Notes: generated by a model from the letters alone, not told the origin. A stretch of DNA of 64,000 nucleotides from Streptomyces sp. NBC_01276 (GCF_041435355.1 NZ_CP108442.1:7996501-8060500), one strand, 5' to 3'. Shown: positions 9,034 to 18,483, counted from the first letter of the stretch. A program made the numbers and translations.

Positions 9034-12000
9034 ATGGACCCCACCCCTTTCCTCTCCCCACCCCCTTTATCGCGAGCGGAGTTCGCGGCCGACCTGACGC
9101 GTCTGCGGGAGAAGGCCGACCTGACCGTCCGGGCCGTCGCCGCACGCGTCGACGCGCCGGGCGCCCACAGCACCATCGGTGGCTGGTTCGCCGGCCAGAA
9201 CCTGCCGTCGATGGGGTCCCTGCCCCTGTTCCGCCGGGTGCTGCACGTCTGCGGGGTGACCGACGCGGCCGAGATCGAGCGCTGGCTGGAACGGCTCGCC
9301 GAGCTGCGACGGTCCCGGCTTCTGCGCGTCGCGGGAGGCGCGTCGCCCTACCGGGGACTCGCGGGCTTCGAGGAACGCCACGCCGACTGGTTCTTCGGCC
9401 GGGAGCGCCTGCGGGCGGTCGTCGTGGACCGGATCCTCTCCGAGGGCGCCGACGTACCCCAACTGCTCGTCGGAGCCTCCGGTTCCGGGAAATCCTCCCT
9501 TCTGCGGGCAGGGGTGCTGCCCGTTCTCCGGGGTGAGCACGGCTTCCTGCCGTTGCGGCTCACACCCGGCCGCGACCCGATGGGCGGCCTGAGGTCCGCC
9601 CTGTCCACGCAGTGGAACGCCGTGCACGGGGCGCCGTGGGCGGACGAGGCGGACGATGCCGTCGAACTCGCGGAACACATCAAAGAGTTGGCCCGGCGGG
9701 AGAGCGTACGCGTCGTCGTGGCGGTCGATCAGCTGGAGGAGGTGTTCACCGCATGCCCCGACCCCGCCGAACGGGAGCGGTTCCTGCGGTGCCTCGCGGA
9801 CCTCCCCTCCCTCGACGTGCGCGTCACGGGCTGCCTGCGCGCGGACTTCTACGGTCAGGCGCTCGACCAGCGTCCCCTCTCGACAGCCCTGCAGAAGGGC
9901 CAGACCGTCGTGGGCGCGCTCAGCGAGGACGAGATCCGCGCCGTGGTCGGCGGCCCTGCCGCCAAGGCCGGTCTCGTCCTGGACGAAGGGTTCGTCGACG
10001 TACTCCTCGCCGACCTGAGGGAGTCCGGCCCCGGGGCCCTGCCCCTGCTGTCGCACGCGCTGCTCTCTACCTGGGAGCGCGGGCGCGGCACCGCCCTGAC
10101 CATCGCGGACTACCGGGCGGGAGGCGGGATGTCCGCGGCCGTCTCCGAGACGGCGGAGGAGGTCTACGCGGGACTGTCGGAGGCCGAGTGCGTACTCGCG
10201 CGGCGGCTGTTCCTGCGGATGGTGGCGGTGGGGGACGGCGTGCCCGACGCGCGCAGGCTGCTGCCGCTGCCCCCGCCCACAGGACGCCTGGACCGGGCCG
10301 GCGAGGTGTACTCGGTGCTGGAGCGCTTCGTGGACCGCCGCCTGGTCACGCTCGACGGCGACGGCGCCAGGATCTCCCACGAGGCACTGCTCACCGCCTG
10401 GCCGAGGCTGCGCGGCTGGATCGACGCCGACCGGGCCGGACAGATCGTCCGGCAGGACCTCACGCGTGACGCCGACCGCTGGCTCGCGCACGGCCGTGAC
10501 CCCTCACTGCTCTACCGGGGCACCCGCCTGGCCGTGGCATCCGGTTGGGCCCTGGACAGCGGCCACGCCCCGGAACTCGACGCGGGGGACAGCGAATTCC
10601 TCGATGCGAGCAGGCTGGCGGAGGACGGCCGCGTCCGACGTGAGCGGCGCGGCGCCCGGCGGTTGCGCCGGCTCCTCGTCCTGCTCTCGCTGCTGGTCGT
10701 CCTCTCGGGCCTGCTCACCGGTGTCGCCGTGGTCCAGCGCCGTGACGCGGAGAGACAGCAGGCCGTCGCCCTGTCCCGGCTGGTGGCGGCGCGCGCGGAA
10801 CGGCTGCGGGGCAGCGACCTCGCCCTCTCCGCGCAACTCGGTCTGGTGGCCTACCGTACGGCTCCCACGGCAGAGGCCCGGGAAGCGCTGATGGACGCCT
10901 CGGCGCTGCCTGCCGTGACCCGGATCCTCGCGTTCCGTGGCGTCGTACAGGCGGTGGCCCTCAGCCCGGACGGGCATACCCTCGCCGCGGGCGGCCTGGA
11001 CCACCAGGTCGCGCTGTGGGACCTGCGCGATCCTCAGCGGCCGCGACCGCTGGGAGTGGCGCCGGTGACGTTCCCCGACACCGTGTACGCGCTCGCCTTC
11101 AGTCCGGACGGCCGGCGGATCGCGGCCGGGTCGGGGGACGGGACCGTACGGGTGTGGGAGCCGTCGGGCACCGGTCCGCCGACGGCCGCGCCCCGGTCGT
11201 TCAAGGGGCCGGATTCGGCCGTGTACGGGGTGGCCTTCGCGCCGGACGGCAAGACGCTGGCCGCGGCGGGCGGCGACGGTGGGGTGTACCTGTGGTACCT
11301 GATGCCGGACCCGGCGGTGACGGCCGCGCCCACGGACGGGGGCTCCGCCCCGTCGGCCGCAACCGGTCTGCGGCTCACCGGGTTCACCGGGGCGGTGCAC
11401 ACGGTGGCGTTCCGGCCCGGCCCCGGCCCGGTCCTGCTGGCCGCAGGCGGCGCGGACGGCTCCGTACGCCTGTGGGACCTCGCAGAACCCGGCCACCCGA
11501 ACGCGTACGGGCAACCGCTGACCGGGGCGGCCGGCCCGGTGTTCGCCCTGGCCTTCACCGCCGACGGCGCACGGCTCGCCGCCGGGAGCCAGGACCGGTC
11601 CACCCGGGTGTGGGACGTACCCGCCCCGGGCGCGGGCCCCGACGCCCCCGCGGTGATCGGCGGGGGCCCGGCCGCGCCCGACGGACCGGCCAGCTATGTC
11701 AACGCGGTCGCCCACAGCCCCGACGGGCAGTGGCTGGCGACCGGCAGCGCGGACAACCAGGTGCGCCTGTACGACGCGCGGACGCGCGTCCTCGCCGGAG
11801 TGTTCCCGCACCCGGGACCGGTCACCTCGCTCTCGTTCCATCCCGGCGGGCAGCAGCTGGTGACGGGTGCCGCGGACGGGACCGTGCGCCTGTGGCAGCT
11901 GCCTCCCCGCCCGCTGCGCGGCTTCCAGGGCACGGTCAACGCGATCGGATACGCGCCGGGCGGGAAGCTGCTCGCCGTCGCGGCGCGTGACGTACAGCTG

Positions 12001-12939
12001 TGGGACGTCACCGATCCCCGGACCCCGCGCCCCGTGGGGCCGCCGCTGACGAATCCCACGGGGTACTCCGCGACGGTCTCCTTCACCCCGGACGGCCGCA
12101 CCCTCGCGGTGGGCGGCCGGGAGGGCAAGCTGTGGCTGTGGGACATCTCCCGCCCCGACCGGGCCGTGCCCTACGGAGAGCCCCTGACCGGCGGCGCCGG
12201 AACCATCCAGTCCGCGGCCTTCGACCGGACGGGCCGAATCCTGGCCGTGGGCAGCGAGGGGCGGACCGTACGCGTCTGGAACACGGGGGATCCGGCGCAC
12301 CCGGAGCTCTCGGCGGAACTGTCGGAGCCGACGAACTACGTCTATTCGGTGGCGTTCAGTCAGGACGGGCGGTGGCTCGCCGCCGGCACGGTCGACAAGC
12401 AGGTACTGCTGTGGCGGCTGCCGGAGGGCGGCGGCCGGCCGGTGCTGGAGTCCACCCTGCGCGGGCCGGGCAGCTACGTCATGTCCGTCGCGTTCAGCCC
12501 CGACAGCCGGATCCTGGCGGCCGGAACCGCGGACCGGGACGTGTGGCTGTGGGACGTGAGCGGAGACCGGGCGCGGACAGCCGGGCCGAGGCTGACGGGG
12601 CCCAGTGGTTACGTGTACGCCCTGTCGTTCAGTCCGGAGGGCGGCACGCTCGCCGCCGCCAGTACGGACGGCACCGTCTGGCTGTGGGACACCGGTGATC
12701 CGCGGCGGCCGCGGCCCCGCACCGTGCTGAGCGGCCTCGGAGGGAAGGCGTACGCCGTCGCCTACAGCCCGGACGGCCGCTCCCTCGCGGCCGGCGGTGC
12801 GGGCCCGGCCGCCCTGGTGTGGTCCCGCGACGAGGAGGAGATCGCCCGGAGGCTGTGCGAGCGCGCGGGGACGGTCATCACCGCACAGGAATGGGCCCAG
12901 CTCGTCCCCGGACTGCCGTACGCGCCGCCGTGCCGGTGA
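9034..12939 (+). CDS. STAND NTPase (nSTAND1) with WD40 repeats
   Basis: A 1301-residue sensor/switch protein. Residues 12-95 form an HTH-like domain (STIGGWFAGQNLPSM). Residues about 104-400 are the nSTAND1 NTPase, with the family opener SPYRGLAGFEERHADWFFGR, Walker A GASGSGKSS at 147-155 and Walker B VVVAVDQLEEVF near 230-240. A single membrane helix lies near 543-567 (LLVLLSLLVVLSGLLTGVAV). Residues about 610-1290 are WD40 repeats (FSPDGR...L-A-G--DG-VRLWD), about fourteen of them. The start has GGAGG five bases upstream. Such proteins act as ligand-gated NTPase platforms in predicted conflict systems. The EACC1-like and caspase genes downstream fit that role. Confidence 0.9.
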   Translation: MDPTPFLSPPPLSRAEFAADLTRLREKADLTVRAVAARVDAPGAHSTIGGWFAGQNLPSMGSLPLFRRVLHVCGVTDAAEIERWLERLAELRRSRLLRVAGGASPYRGLAGFEERHADWFFGRERLRAVVVDRILSEGADVPQLLVGASGSGKSSLLRAGVLPVLRGEHGFLPLRLTPGRDPMGGLRSALSTQWNAVHGAPWADEADDAVELAEHIKELARRESVRVVVAVDQLEEVFTACPDPAERERFLRCLADLPSLDVRVTGCLRADFYGQALDQRPLSTALQKGQTVVGALSEDEIRAVVGGPAAKAGLVLDEGFVDVLLADLRESGPGALPLLSHALLSTWERGRGTALTIADYRAGGGMSAAVSETAEEVYAGLSEAECVLARRLFLRMVAVGDGVPDARRLLPLPPPTGRLDRAGEVYSVLERFVDRRLVTLDGDGARISHEALLTAWPRLRGWIDADRAGQIVRQDLTRDADRWLAHGRDPSLLYRGTRLAVASGWALDSGHAPELDAGDSEFLDASRLAEDGRVRRERRGARRLRRLLVLLSLLVVLSGLLTGVAVVQRRDAERQQAVALSRLVAARAERLRGSDLALSAQLGLVAYRTAPTAEAREALMDASALPAVTRILAFRGVVQAVALSPDGHTLAAGGLDHQVALWDLRDPQRPRPLGVAPVTFPDTVYALAFSPDGRRIAAGSGDGTVRVWEPSGTGPPTAAPRSFKGPDSAVYGVAFAPDGKTLAAAGGDGGVYLWYLMPDPAVTAAPTDGGSAPSAATGLRLTGFTGAVHTVAFRPGPGPVLLAAGGADGSVRLWDLAEPGHPNAYGQPLTGAAGPVFALAFTADGARLAAGSQDRSTRVWDVPAPGAGPDAPAVIGGGPAAPDGPASYVNAVAHSPDGQWLATGSADNQVRLYDARTRVLAGVFPHPGPVTSLSFHPGGQQLVTGAADGTVRLWQLPPRPLRGFQGTVNAIGYAPGGKLLAVAARDVQLWDVTDPRTPRPVGPPLTNPTGYSATVSFTPDGRTLAVGGREGKLWLWDISRPDRAVPYGEPLTGGAGTIQSAAFDRTGRILAVGSEGRTVRVWNTGDPAHPELSAELSEPTNYVYSVAFSQDGRWLAAGTVDKQVLLWRLPEGGGRPVLESTLRGPGSYVMSVAFSPDSRILAAGTADRDVWLWDVSGDRARTAGPRLTGPSGYVYALSFSPEGGTLAAASTDGTVWLWDTGDPRRPRPRTVLSGLGGKAYAVAYSPDGRSLAAGGAGPAALVWSRDEEEIARRLCERAGTVITAQEWAQLVPGLPYAPPCR

Positions 12940-13126
12940 GCGGGCCGGTCCGGTGGGCCCGCGCGACCCGGCCGCGCTGTACGGAGTTGTACGGACCGCC
13001 GTACGGGCCTGGTCGACCTGCGGTTTCCTCCTTCCCCCGGCCGCGGTCGGGATGGCTCTCTGGTGGAGCGCCGCCGGATCGGCCGGGGCGCCGCACACCA
13101 CCGCGAGTCTCCCGAGGAGAACGACG

Positions 13127-13483
13127 ATGCGCATGACGACCACCACTCTGCGGTCCCGGGCCGGACTGGCCGCCGCCGCGGCCGCCGTCGCCCTGACCGG
13201 TCTGCTCTTCGGCGCCGGCGGCGCCGACGCGGCCGGCAGTTACATCTCGTCCAACAGCGGCGGGGCGAACGAGCGCACCTGCGCCAACACCGGTTGCGGT
13301 TCGCTCGGCTACCTCTCCAACGGGACCGGCGTCACGATGCTGTGCTGGACCGACAGCCAGTGGGTGTACCCGCCGAGCTCGAACTACGCCTCCAACCGCT
13401 GGTTCCGCGTCTCCAGCTACGCGGGGACCGGCTACGTCCACTCGTCACTGGTAGCCGGCCAGACCAGCGTGGGCCACTGCTGA
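13127..13483 (+). CDS. Secreted SH3-like domain protein
   Basis: A 118-residue exported protein. A signal peptide covers about residues 1-36 and ends near GGADAAG. The mature part resembles a bacterial SH3 domain (ERTCANTGCGSLGYLSNGTG, WVYPPSSNYASNRWFRVSSY, GTGYVHSSLV) and has several cysteines that could pair. Proteins of this type often bind cell wall. The ATG at 13127 follows GAGGAGA. A strong hairpin ends the gene, so it is probably transcribed on its own despite lying inside the STAND/caspase region. Confidence 0.82.
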   Translation: MRMTTTTLRSRAGLAAAAAAVALTGLLFGAGGADAAGSYISSNSGGANERTCANTGCGSLGYLSNGTGVTMLCWTDSQWVYPPSSNYASNRWFRVSSYAGTGYVHSSLVAGQTSVGHC

Positions 13484-13496
13484 CGGCCCCCCGGCC

Positions 13497-13540
13497 CTCG
13501 GCCCTCGGCCTCCAGCTGCCGCTGGAGGCCGAGGGCCGAG
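13497..13540 (+). terminator. Strong hairpin, 20-bp perfect stem
   Basis: The arms at 13497-13516 and 13521-13540 are perfect complements around the 4-base loop TGCC, starting 13 bases after the stop of the SH3-like gene. No U-tract follows, as is common in Streptomyces. Confidence 0.75.
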
Positions 13541-13873
13541 CCGTGCCGACTGCTCCGAGGACGGGGACATCTCCAACCGGCAAGGGGAGGCGGACACGGC
13601 GCCACCGGCCGCGGTCCGCGGGCGGCCGAGCAGGCGCCAGGGCGACCACGATCGCGCGTGGGCGCAGGTGGTGCTGGGCGTGACGCACCAGCCGGTGCTG
13701 GACGTCCCGCTGGGCGTCCTGATGGGCGGGCCGAGCGTGCCGGACCTGGGCCCGGTCCTGTTCGGCGCCGCCACCGGGGCGGCCGGCAGCAGCGTCCGGT
13801 GAGACGCCGAACTCCCTGTGTGATCATGCCCGGACCCGGGCAAGCTGCCTCTGCCGACGAGGGAAGGGGGCCC
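13541..13873. other. Gap with possible gene remnant
   Basis: A plus-strand frame ends at 13802 with a protein-like tail (VVLGVTHQPVLDVPLGVLMG and GPVLFGAATGAAGSS), but no start or family could be recognised. It may be a relic or chance. The rest is leader of the next gene. Confidence 0.3.
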
Positions 13874-15286
13874 ATGGACGAGGCGGAGCGGAGGTTTCGC
13901 AAGGCCGCTGAACGCGGCGACCCGAGGGGGATGGTGCCCTTGGGGTGGGTGCTGGAGCAGCGGGGTGATCTGCGCGGGGCCGAGCAGTGGTACGGGCGGG
14001 CCGCCGAGGCGGGGCACGCCGACGGCATGATCCGGCTGGCCGGGCTGCTGAAGGACCGCGGGGAGAGCGCCGGGGCCGAGAAGTGGACCCGGGCCGCTGC
14101 GGCGGCCGGGCACGCCTTCGCCATGGGGGCCCTCGGAGGGATCTTACAGGAACGCGGCGACCTCGCCGGGGCGCTGGAGTGGTACGAGAAGGCGGCGCAG
14201 GCCGGGAGTGTCTTCGGCATGTGGAAGGCCGGGAACCTGCTGGAGCGGCGCAACGACATCGCCGGGGCCCAGCAGTTGTACCGCAGGGCGGCCGAGGCAC
14301 AGGGCAGCGCCCTCATCCGAGTCCAGGTGTTACGGGAGCTCGCGCGTCTGGCGCAGCAGCGCAACGACCCGGCCGAGGCGGAGTCGTTGCTGCGGAAGGC
14401 CTCGACGATCGTGCCGGAGGCGGAGGCCGAGGGCGTGTCCGCGGAGGAGGCCTTCGGCGTCATGGCCGAGGTGGTCACCCACACCGCGAGCCTCGTACGA
14501 CAGCGCGGGCAACACGCCGAGGCCGAGGCGATGCTCCGGTGGGCCGCCACGGTCGGGCACGTCCCGGCGGCCTTCGACCTGGGCATGATGCTGGAGCAGC
14601 TCGGCAGGACGGCCGAGGCCGAGGAGTGGTACCGCAAGGCGGCGGAGAGCGGGCACCTGCGCTCGATGGCCCTGCTGGGCATGCTGCTCGACGAAGCGGG
14701 CCGGGCGGGCGAGGCCGAGAGCTGGTTCCGGCGGGCGGCAGAGGCCGGGATGCCGCTGGCGATGGGCGCCCTGGGCGGGCTTCTGGAGGAACGCGGCGAA
14801 CTCACCGAGGCCGAGCGGTGGTACCGCCAGGGTGCCGACGCCGGGGTCCAGCACGCCACGATGAGGCTGGCCGTCGTCCTGCAGAAGCGCGGCGGCGATG
14901 CGGAGGCCGACAAGTGGTTCCGCAAGGCGGGTGACGGCGGGGACGCCCTGGCCATGCTCCAGGTGGGGGCGCGGGCCGAGGAGACCGGGGACCTCGCGGA
15001 GGCGGAGCGGTGGTACCTGCGGGCCGCCGAGGCGGGGCACGAGTTCGGCATGTTTCACATGGGGCGGCTGCACCAGGACCGCGGGGATCTGGAGGGGGCC
15101 GAGTTGTGGCTGCTCAGATCCGCCACCGCCGGCAGCCACAACGCCATGGCCCTGCTCGGGCTGGTGCTGGCCGAGATGGGACACCAGGCCGATGCGGAAC
15201 GGTGGTGCCGGCTGGCGGTCGACGCCGGCAGCCCTACCGCACTGATCGACCTGAGGGCCGTACAGAAAGCGAGGGGTCTGGGTTGA
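13874..15286 (+). CDS. Sel1/TPR-like repeat protein
   Basis: A 470-residue soluble protein made almost entirely of about twelve helical repeats of 34-36 residues. The recurring pattern is ERGDLAGALEWYEKAAQAG followed by a G-LL segment, the Sel1-like form of TPRs. It offers a protein-binding surface. The ATG at 13874 begins the first repeat. The message likely continues into the EACC1-like gene, whose start lies only 23 bases after this stop. The same repeat type is fused to the caspase two genes on, so these three genes look functionally linked. Confidence 0.85.
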   Translation: MDEAERRFRKAAERGDPRGMVPLGWVLEQRGDLRGAEQWYGRAAEAGHADGMIRLAGLLKDRGESAGAEKWTRAAAAAGHAFAMGALGGILQERGDLAGALEWYEKAAQAGSVFGMWKAGNLLERRNDIAGAQQLYRRAAEAQGSALIRVQVLRELARLAQQRNDPAEAESLLRKASTIVPEAEAEGVSAEEAFGVMAEVVTHTASLVRQRGQHAEAEAMLRWAATVGHVPAAFDLGMMLEQLGRTAEAEEWYRKAAESGHLRSMALLGMLLDEAGRAGEAESWFRRAAEAGMPLAMGALGGLLEERGELTEAERWYRQGADAGVQHATMRLAVVLQKRGGDAEADKWFRKAGDGGDALAMLQVGARAEETGDLAEAERWYLRAAEAGHEFGMFHMGRLHQDRGDLEGAELWLLRSATAGSHNAMALLGLVLAEMGHQADAERWCRLAVDAGSPTALIDLRAVQKARGLG

Positions 15287-15309
15287 GCGGCGAAAAAGAG
15301 GAGGACGCG

Positions 15310-15654
15310 GTGCGGGCATGGGTCCGGCTGACCGGCGACGGGGCGGCCGCGGAGCTGGCCGATCTGGCCGGCTGGCTGTCGCGGGAGGACGAGTTCCGCG
15401 GCCGGGCGGCGATCGAGCGGCCACCGCCGCGCGCCGGCGAGATGGGCGCGCTGGCCGACGTACTCGTGGTGGCCCTCGGCGCGGGCGGAGCAGGGACGGC
15501 GCTGGCCGCCTCGCTGTCGGTGTGGATCAGGCACCGCCGCCCGTCCGCCGAGATCGAGGTCACCGGCCCCGACGGGCGGAGCGTACGGATCACCGTGCGG
15601 GACGTGCCGGAGATGGACGTGGAAGCCGTGGTGCGCCGAGCCCTGGAGCGGTGA
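15310..15654 (+). CDS. EACC1-like effector-associated component
   Basis: A 114-residue protein matching the effector-associated constant component EACC1. It has an N-terminal alpha/beta part (VRAWVRLTGDGAAAELADLA, RPPPRAGEMGALADVLVVAL), a hydrophobic helix (GAGGAGTALAASLSVWI) and a final beta segment (AEIEVTGPDGRSVRI). EACC1 proteins are predicted adaptors between NTPase sensors and effectors in bacterial conflict systems. The GTG at 15310 has GAGGAGG just upstream. A TTG at 15283 overlapping the previous stop is the alternative. The next gene starts directly after this stop, showing tight coupling with the caspase. Confidence 0.8.
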   Translation: MRAWVRLTGDGAAAELADLAGWLSREDEFRGRAAIERPPPRAGEMGALADVLVVALGAGGAGTALAASLSVWIRHRRPSAEIEVTGPDGRSVRITVRDVPEMDVEAVVRRALER

Positions 15655-16755
15655 ATGCCCCTGCCCGACCCGCTCAGATCCCGGGCGCTGCTGCTGGGGT
15701 CCAGCAGGTACACCGATCCCGGTCTGCCCGATCTGCCCGCCGTACGCAACAACGTCGAGGACCTGGCGAACGTGCTGCGCAGCCCGTGGGGGACGGCCCT
15801 GTCGGGCGCGCACTGCCTGCCCAGGCCCGACGAGGAGAGCCTCCCCGCCGTCGGAGCCCACCTGGTGGCGGCTGCCGCGGAGGCGGAGGACCTCCTGCTG
15901 GTCTACTACGCCGGACACGGACTGGTGGGCCCGGACGGGGAGTTGTACCTCTCGCTGCCCGGAACCTCCAGCGATCCGTCACTGATCGCCTGGACCGGGG
16001 TGCCGTTCGGGCTGGTACGCCGTACCCTGGCGACCGCCCGGGCCGCCAGCCGGGTCCTCGTCCTGGACTGTTGCTTCTCCGGGCAGGCCATCGACCTGAT
16101 GGCCGCGGACACCTCGGTGGTCTCCGGCCAGCTGGAGGTGTCCGGGACGTGCACCCTCGCCTCCTCGCCCGCGAACCGGCCGTCCCACGCCCCGTCGGCT
16201 GCGCGGTACACGGCATACACGGGTGAGCTGCTCGACCTGCTGCACCGCGGGTCGGAGGACGCCGCGGAGTTTCTCACGCTGCTGGGCATCCACGAGCACC
16301 TGGCGCGGGCGCTGCCCGCCAAGGGGCATCCGCGCCCCGAGCAGCGCAACACCCGTACCGTCGGCAGGCTGGCGCTGGCCAGGAACCGGGCGTACACGGA
16401 CATCGTGGACCCGGCCGCGATGGTCAAGGAGGGCACCCGGCTGGAGCGGATCGGCGAGCTCGGGGACGCGGCGCACTGGTACCGGCTGGCCGCCGACGCC
16501 GGGCACACCGACGGCATGCTCCGGCTGGCCCGGCTGCTGACCCTCCGCGGGGACACCATGCAGGCGGGACTGTGGCGGCGCCAGGCGGCGGAGGGCGGGC
16601 ATCCCGTCACGATGAACGCCCTGGGGGTTCAGGCGTGGCACACGGGGGACCTCCCACAGGCGGAGGAATGGTTCCGCAGGGCCGCCGACGCCGGGCTGGA
16701 CGAGGCCCGCGATAACCTGCGGACGCTGCTGCGGCAGCGGGGCCGGTCGGCCTAG
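15655..16755 (+). CDS. Caspase-like protease fused to Sel1 repeats
   Basis: A 366-residue protein. Residues 8-220 are a C14 caspase-fold peptidase, with the catalytic His88 in LLVYYAGHGL and Cys140 in VLDCCFSG. Residues about 258-360 hold three Sel1-like repeats (GELGDAAHWYRLAADAGHTD, GDLPQAEEWFRRAADAG) like those of the stand-alone repeat protein upstream. The ATG is directly after the EACC1-like stop, so translation is coupled. It is the likely effector of the locus: once switched on it would cut host proteins and stop growth. That outcome is inference from the family. Confidence 0.9.
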   Translation: MPLPDPLRSRALLLGSSRYTDPGLPDLPAVRNNVEDLANVLRSPWGTALSGAHCLPRPDEESLPAVGAHLVAAAAEAEDLLLVYYAGHGLVGPDGELYLSLPGTSSDPSLIAWTGVPFGLVRRTLATARAASRVLVLDCCFSGQAIDLMAADTSVVSGQLEVSGTCTLASSPANRPSHAPSAARYTAYTGELLDLLHRGSEDAAEFLTLLGIHEHLARALPAKGHPRPEQRNTRTVGRLALARNRAYTDIVDPAAMVKEGTRLERIGELGDAAHWYRLAADAGHTDGMLRLARLLTLRGDTMQAGLWRRQAAEGGHPVTMNALGVQAWHTGDLPQAEEWFRRAADAGLDEARDNLRTLLRQRGRSA

Positions 16756-17121
16756 TACTGCAACCGCACATGGCGTGACGGTTGGCGTCGATGCTCGCTG
16801 TCGCGACGGTGTGATCAATCGCTGACGGTCGAACAGATCGAGTCGCGGTCCACAAGGGCGCCTCAGACTGCGTCGTGGTCTGCTGCGGCAGCCCAGCGAC
16901 GTATGTGCAGGTCGGGATGGGCCCGGGCGGATGCCAGTGTGCTTTCAAGCAGTTCGTGCAGGGATGGCGGGTATGCGGCCGGAGCGGGATCACGCACCCC
17001 GCCGGGTGCGTACGCCGGAGACCGATCCGCACGCAAGGGCACGCGGTACGAGGCCGAGCGCGACTGGCTCGTCAGGGTCGGCGGGGGTCGGCCTGCCACC
17101 GTGGGCACCCGGCCTGAACCC
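16756..17121. other. Gap with weak minus-strand reading frame
   Basis: A minus-strand frame from 17108 to 16863 encodes 81 residues, ending in the protein-like segment SLHELLESTLASARAHPDLH and then IRRWAAAADHDAV. It has no recognised family and could be a gene remnant. No other gene is supported here. Confidence 0.3.
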
Positions 17122-17631
17122 TCAGTCGTTGTTCCGCCGCGCGATCGAGGTGTTCAGCGCGGTGGCGAAGGTGCACCAGGCCGCATAGGGCAGCAGCGTG
17201 CGGGCCGCGACCGCGTCGAAGCGGGCCATCCGCCGGATGAGCTCCGCGTTGCTGGCGTCCAACAGCAGTGTGCCGGCCAGCCCGGCCCGCGGGCTGCGGC
17301 AGGCGAAGAACAGCCAGGGCCAAGCGGCGTTCAGGAACAGGTTCGCCCCGAGGCCAAGGGCCAGCCCCTTCCGCTCCATGCCCCGGGCCCGGCCGAACGC
17401 ATGCCCGCCGGCCAGGGTGAGGGAGGCGTACAGCGGCGGCCACACCACACCGAACAACCACGACGGCGGCTGCCAGACCGGCTTGCGCAGGCGCCGGTAC
17501 CAGGAGCCTGCCGGATCGACGGGCAACGAGCCCACGACCGCTGTCGTGGCCACGGCGGCGGCAACAGCGCCGTACCGCAGCAGCCGCTCCCGCTCTGCGG
17601 CCTTTGCCTGGTGCTCACGGATCGGCTTCAT
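17122..17631 (-). CDS. TspO/MBR family membrane protein
   Basis: A 169-residue membrane protein of the TspO family with five helices. The diagnostic loop after helix 1 is RKPVWQPPSWLFGVVWPPLY, and helix 3 carries NLFLNAAWPWLFF. Family members bind porphyrins and related ligands and take part in tetrapyrrole and stress responses. The N-terminus has a short charged extension. It is transcribed alone. Confidence 0.9.
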   Translation of the reverse strand: MKPIREHQAKAAERERLLRYGAVAAAVATTAVVGSLPVDPAGSWYRRLRKPVWQPPSWLFGVVWPPLYASLTLAGGHAFGRARGMERKGLALGLGANLFLNAAWPWLFFACRSPRAGLAGTLLLDASNAELIRRMARFDAVAARTLLPYAAWCTFATALNTSIARRNND

Positions 17632-18029
17632 GGAAGGTCCCTACCCTGAAATGAGGCCCCCGGAGCCACGGCCGTGCGTGTCGGCGGATCAGGCGCCCCT
17701 GCATTTGCCCGGCCGGGTCTGGTCCTGAGATGCCCATGGAGGTCGATTTCGCTGCGTATCGCTGCAGAAACGATGCGACTTTGCCGACGTCTCGTGTGCG
17801 GGGACGATTGGTCTTCTCGGGGCCCTCCCACACCGCCCCACCCTGTCCGCCGCGGACATCGGCAGCGCGCCCCGGACGTGTGGCCGCCCACAGACCGGCG
17901 CTTCCGGGTTCACCGGGCTGGGTTCGGGGGCTGAAGGTACGGCTCAGACTCCTGCCCGCCCCACTACACGGTATCGACGTGCGGACTGCGACCTGTGGCC
18001 AGGGAGATCAAGCATTCTTGGAGGATCAC
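17632..18029. other. Non-coding stretch of about 400 bases
   Basis: No gene is supported on either strand. It holds the TspO promoter side and the leader of the small gene at 18030 (GGAGG five bases before the ATG). Confidence 0.5.
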
Positions 18030-18209
18030 ATGTCAACATCCAGAGTGCCGCCCGGCGAGACGCCGCCGGCGGAAGGTTCGACAGCATCCGCTCACCGCGA
18101 GCGCGCGGACGGAGGTCTCTGGGAGCACCCGGGCGTTTTCGTCTTCCTGATCGTGGTGGGGACGCTCATGGTCGCGGGCTTCTTCATGGCCCGGATCTGG
18201 GGCATGTAG
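18030..18209 (+). CDS. Small membrane protein, DUF6480-like
   Basis: A 59-residue protein with a polar front containing RVPPGETPPAEGS, the hallmark of a common Streptomyces small-protein family (DUF6480), and one membrane helix (FVFLIVVGTLMVAGFFMARI) at the C-terminus. The ATG at 18030 has GGAGG upstream. Function is unknown. Confidence 0.7.
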   Translation: MSTSRVPPGETPPAEGSTASAHRERADGGLWEHPGVFVFLIVVGTLMVAGFFMARIWGM

Positions 18210-18457
18210 GCATGTAGCCCCACCCGAACGCGGCCTGCCGGGGCCGTAGGAGCCCGCCCGAGCCAGTGAAGGGCGTGGCTGTGGCAGGCCGCTCCCGAAG
18301 TACAGCCGGACCGGAAGCGCCACCAGGATGTGGCCCGGAGCAGTGGCCCGACGCCCGGCTTTTCGGCGACCACGGTCCGTCCCCGAAACGTCGCTACGGG
18401 ATCGCGCCCGCGCACAGGCCGGACGCCACGGCTCGACGCCTGTGCTCCGAATGTCCT

Positions 18458-18482
18458 GGCGGGCCGGGTTCCCGAGCCCGCC
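18458..18482 (-). terminator. Hairpin just after EamA stop
   Basis: GGCGGGC at 18458-18464 pairs with GCCCGCC at 18476-18482 around an 11-base loop, immediately downstream of the minus-strand stop at 18484. Confidence 0.5.
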
Positions 18483-18483
18483 C

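Noticed and set aside
10504..13146. 880-residue minus-strand open frame opposite the STAND/WD40 gene
   Set aside because: It is a shadow frame caused by high GC and repeated WD40 codons; the plus strand has clear domains.
13541..13802. Protein-like tail VVLGVTHQPVLDVPLGVLMG
   Set aside because: No start, no ribosome site and no recognised family; kept only as a note.
13432..15051. Long minus-strand frame opposite the Sel1-repeat gene
   Set aside because: Mirror of the repeat codons; Ser/Arg/Ala-rich with no motifs.
16863..17108. 81-residue minus-strand frame
   Set aside because: It has some protein character at its end but no family or ribosome site; not called as a gene.
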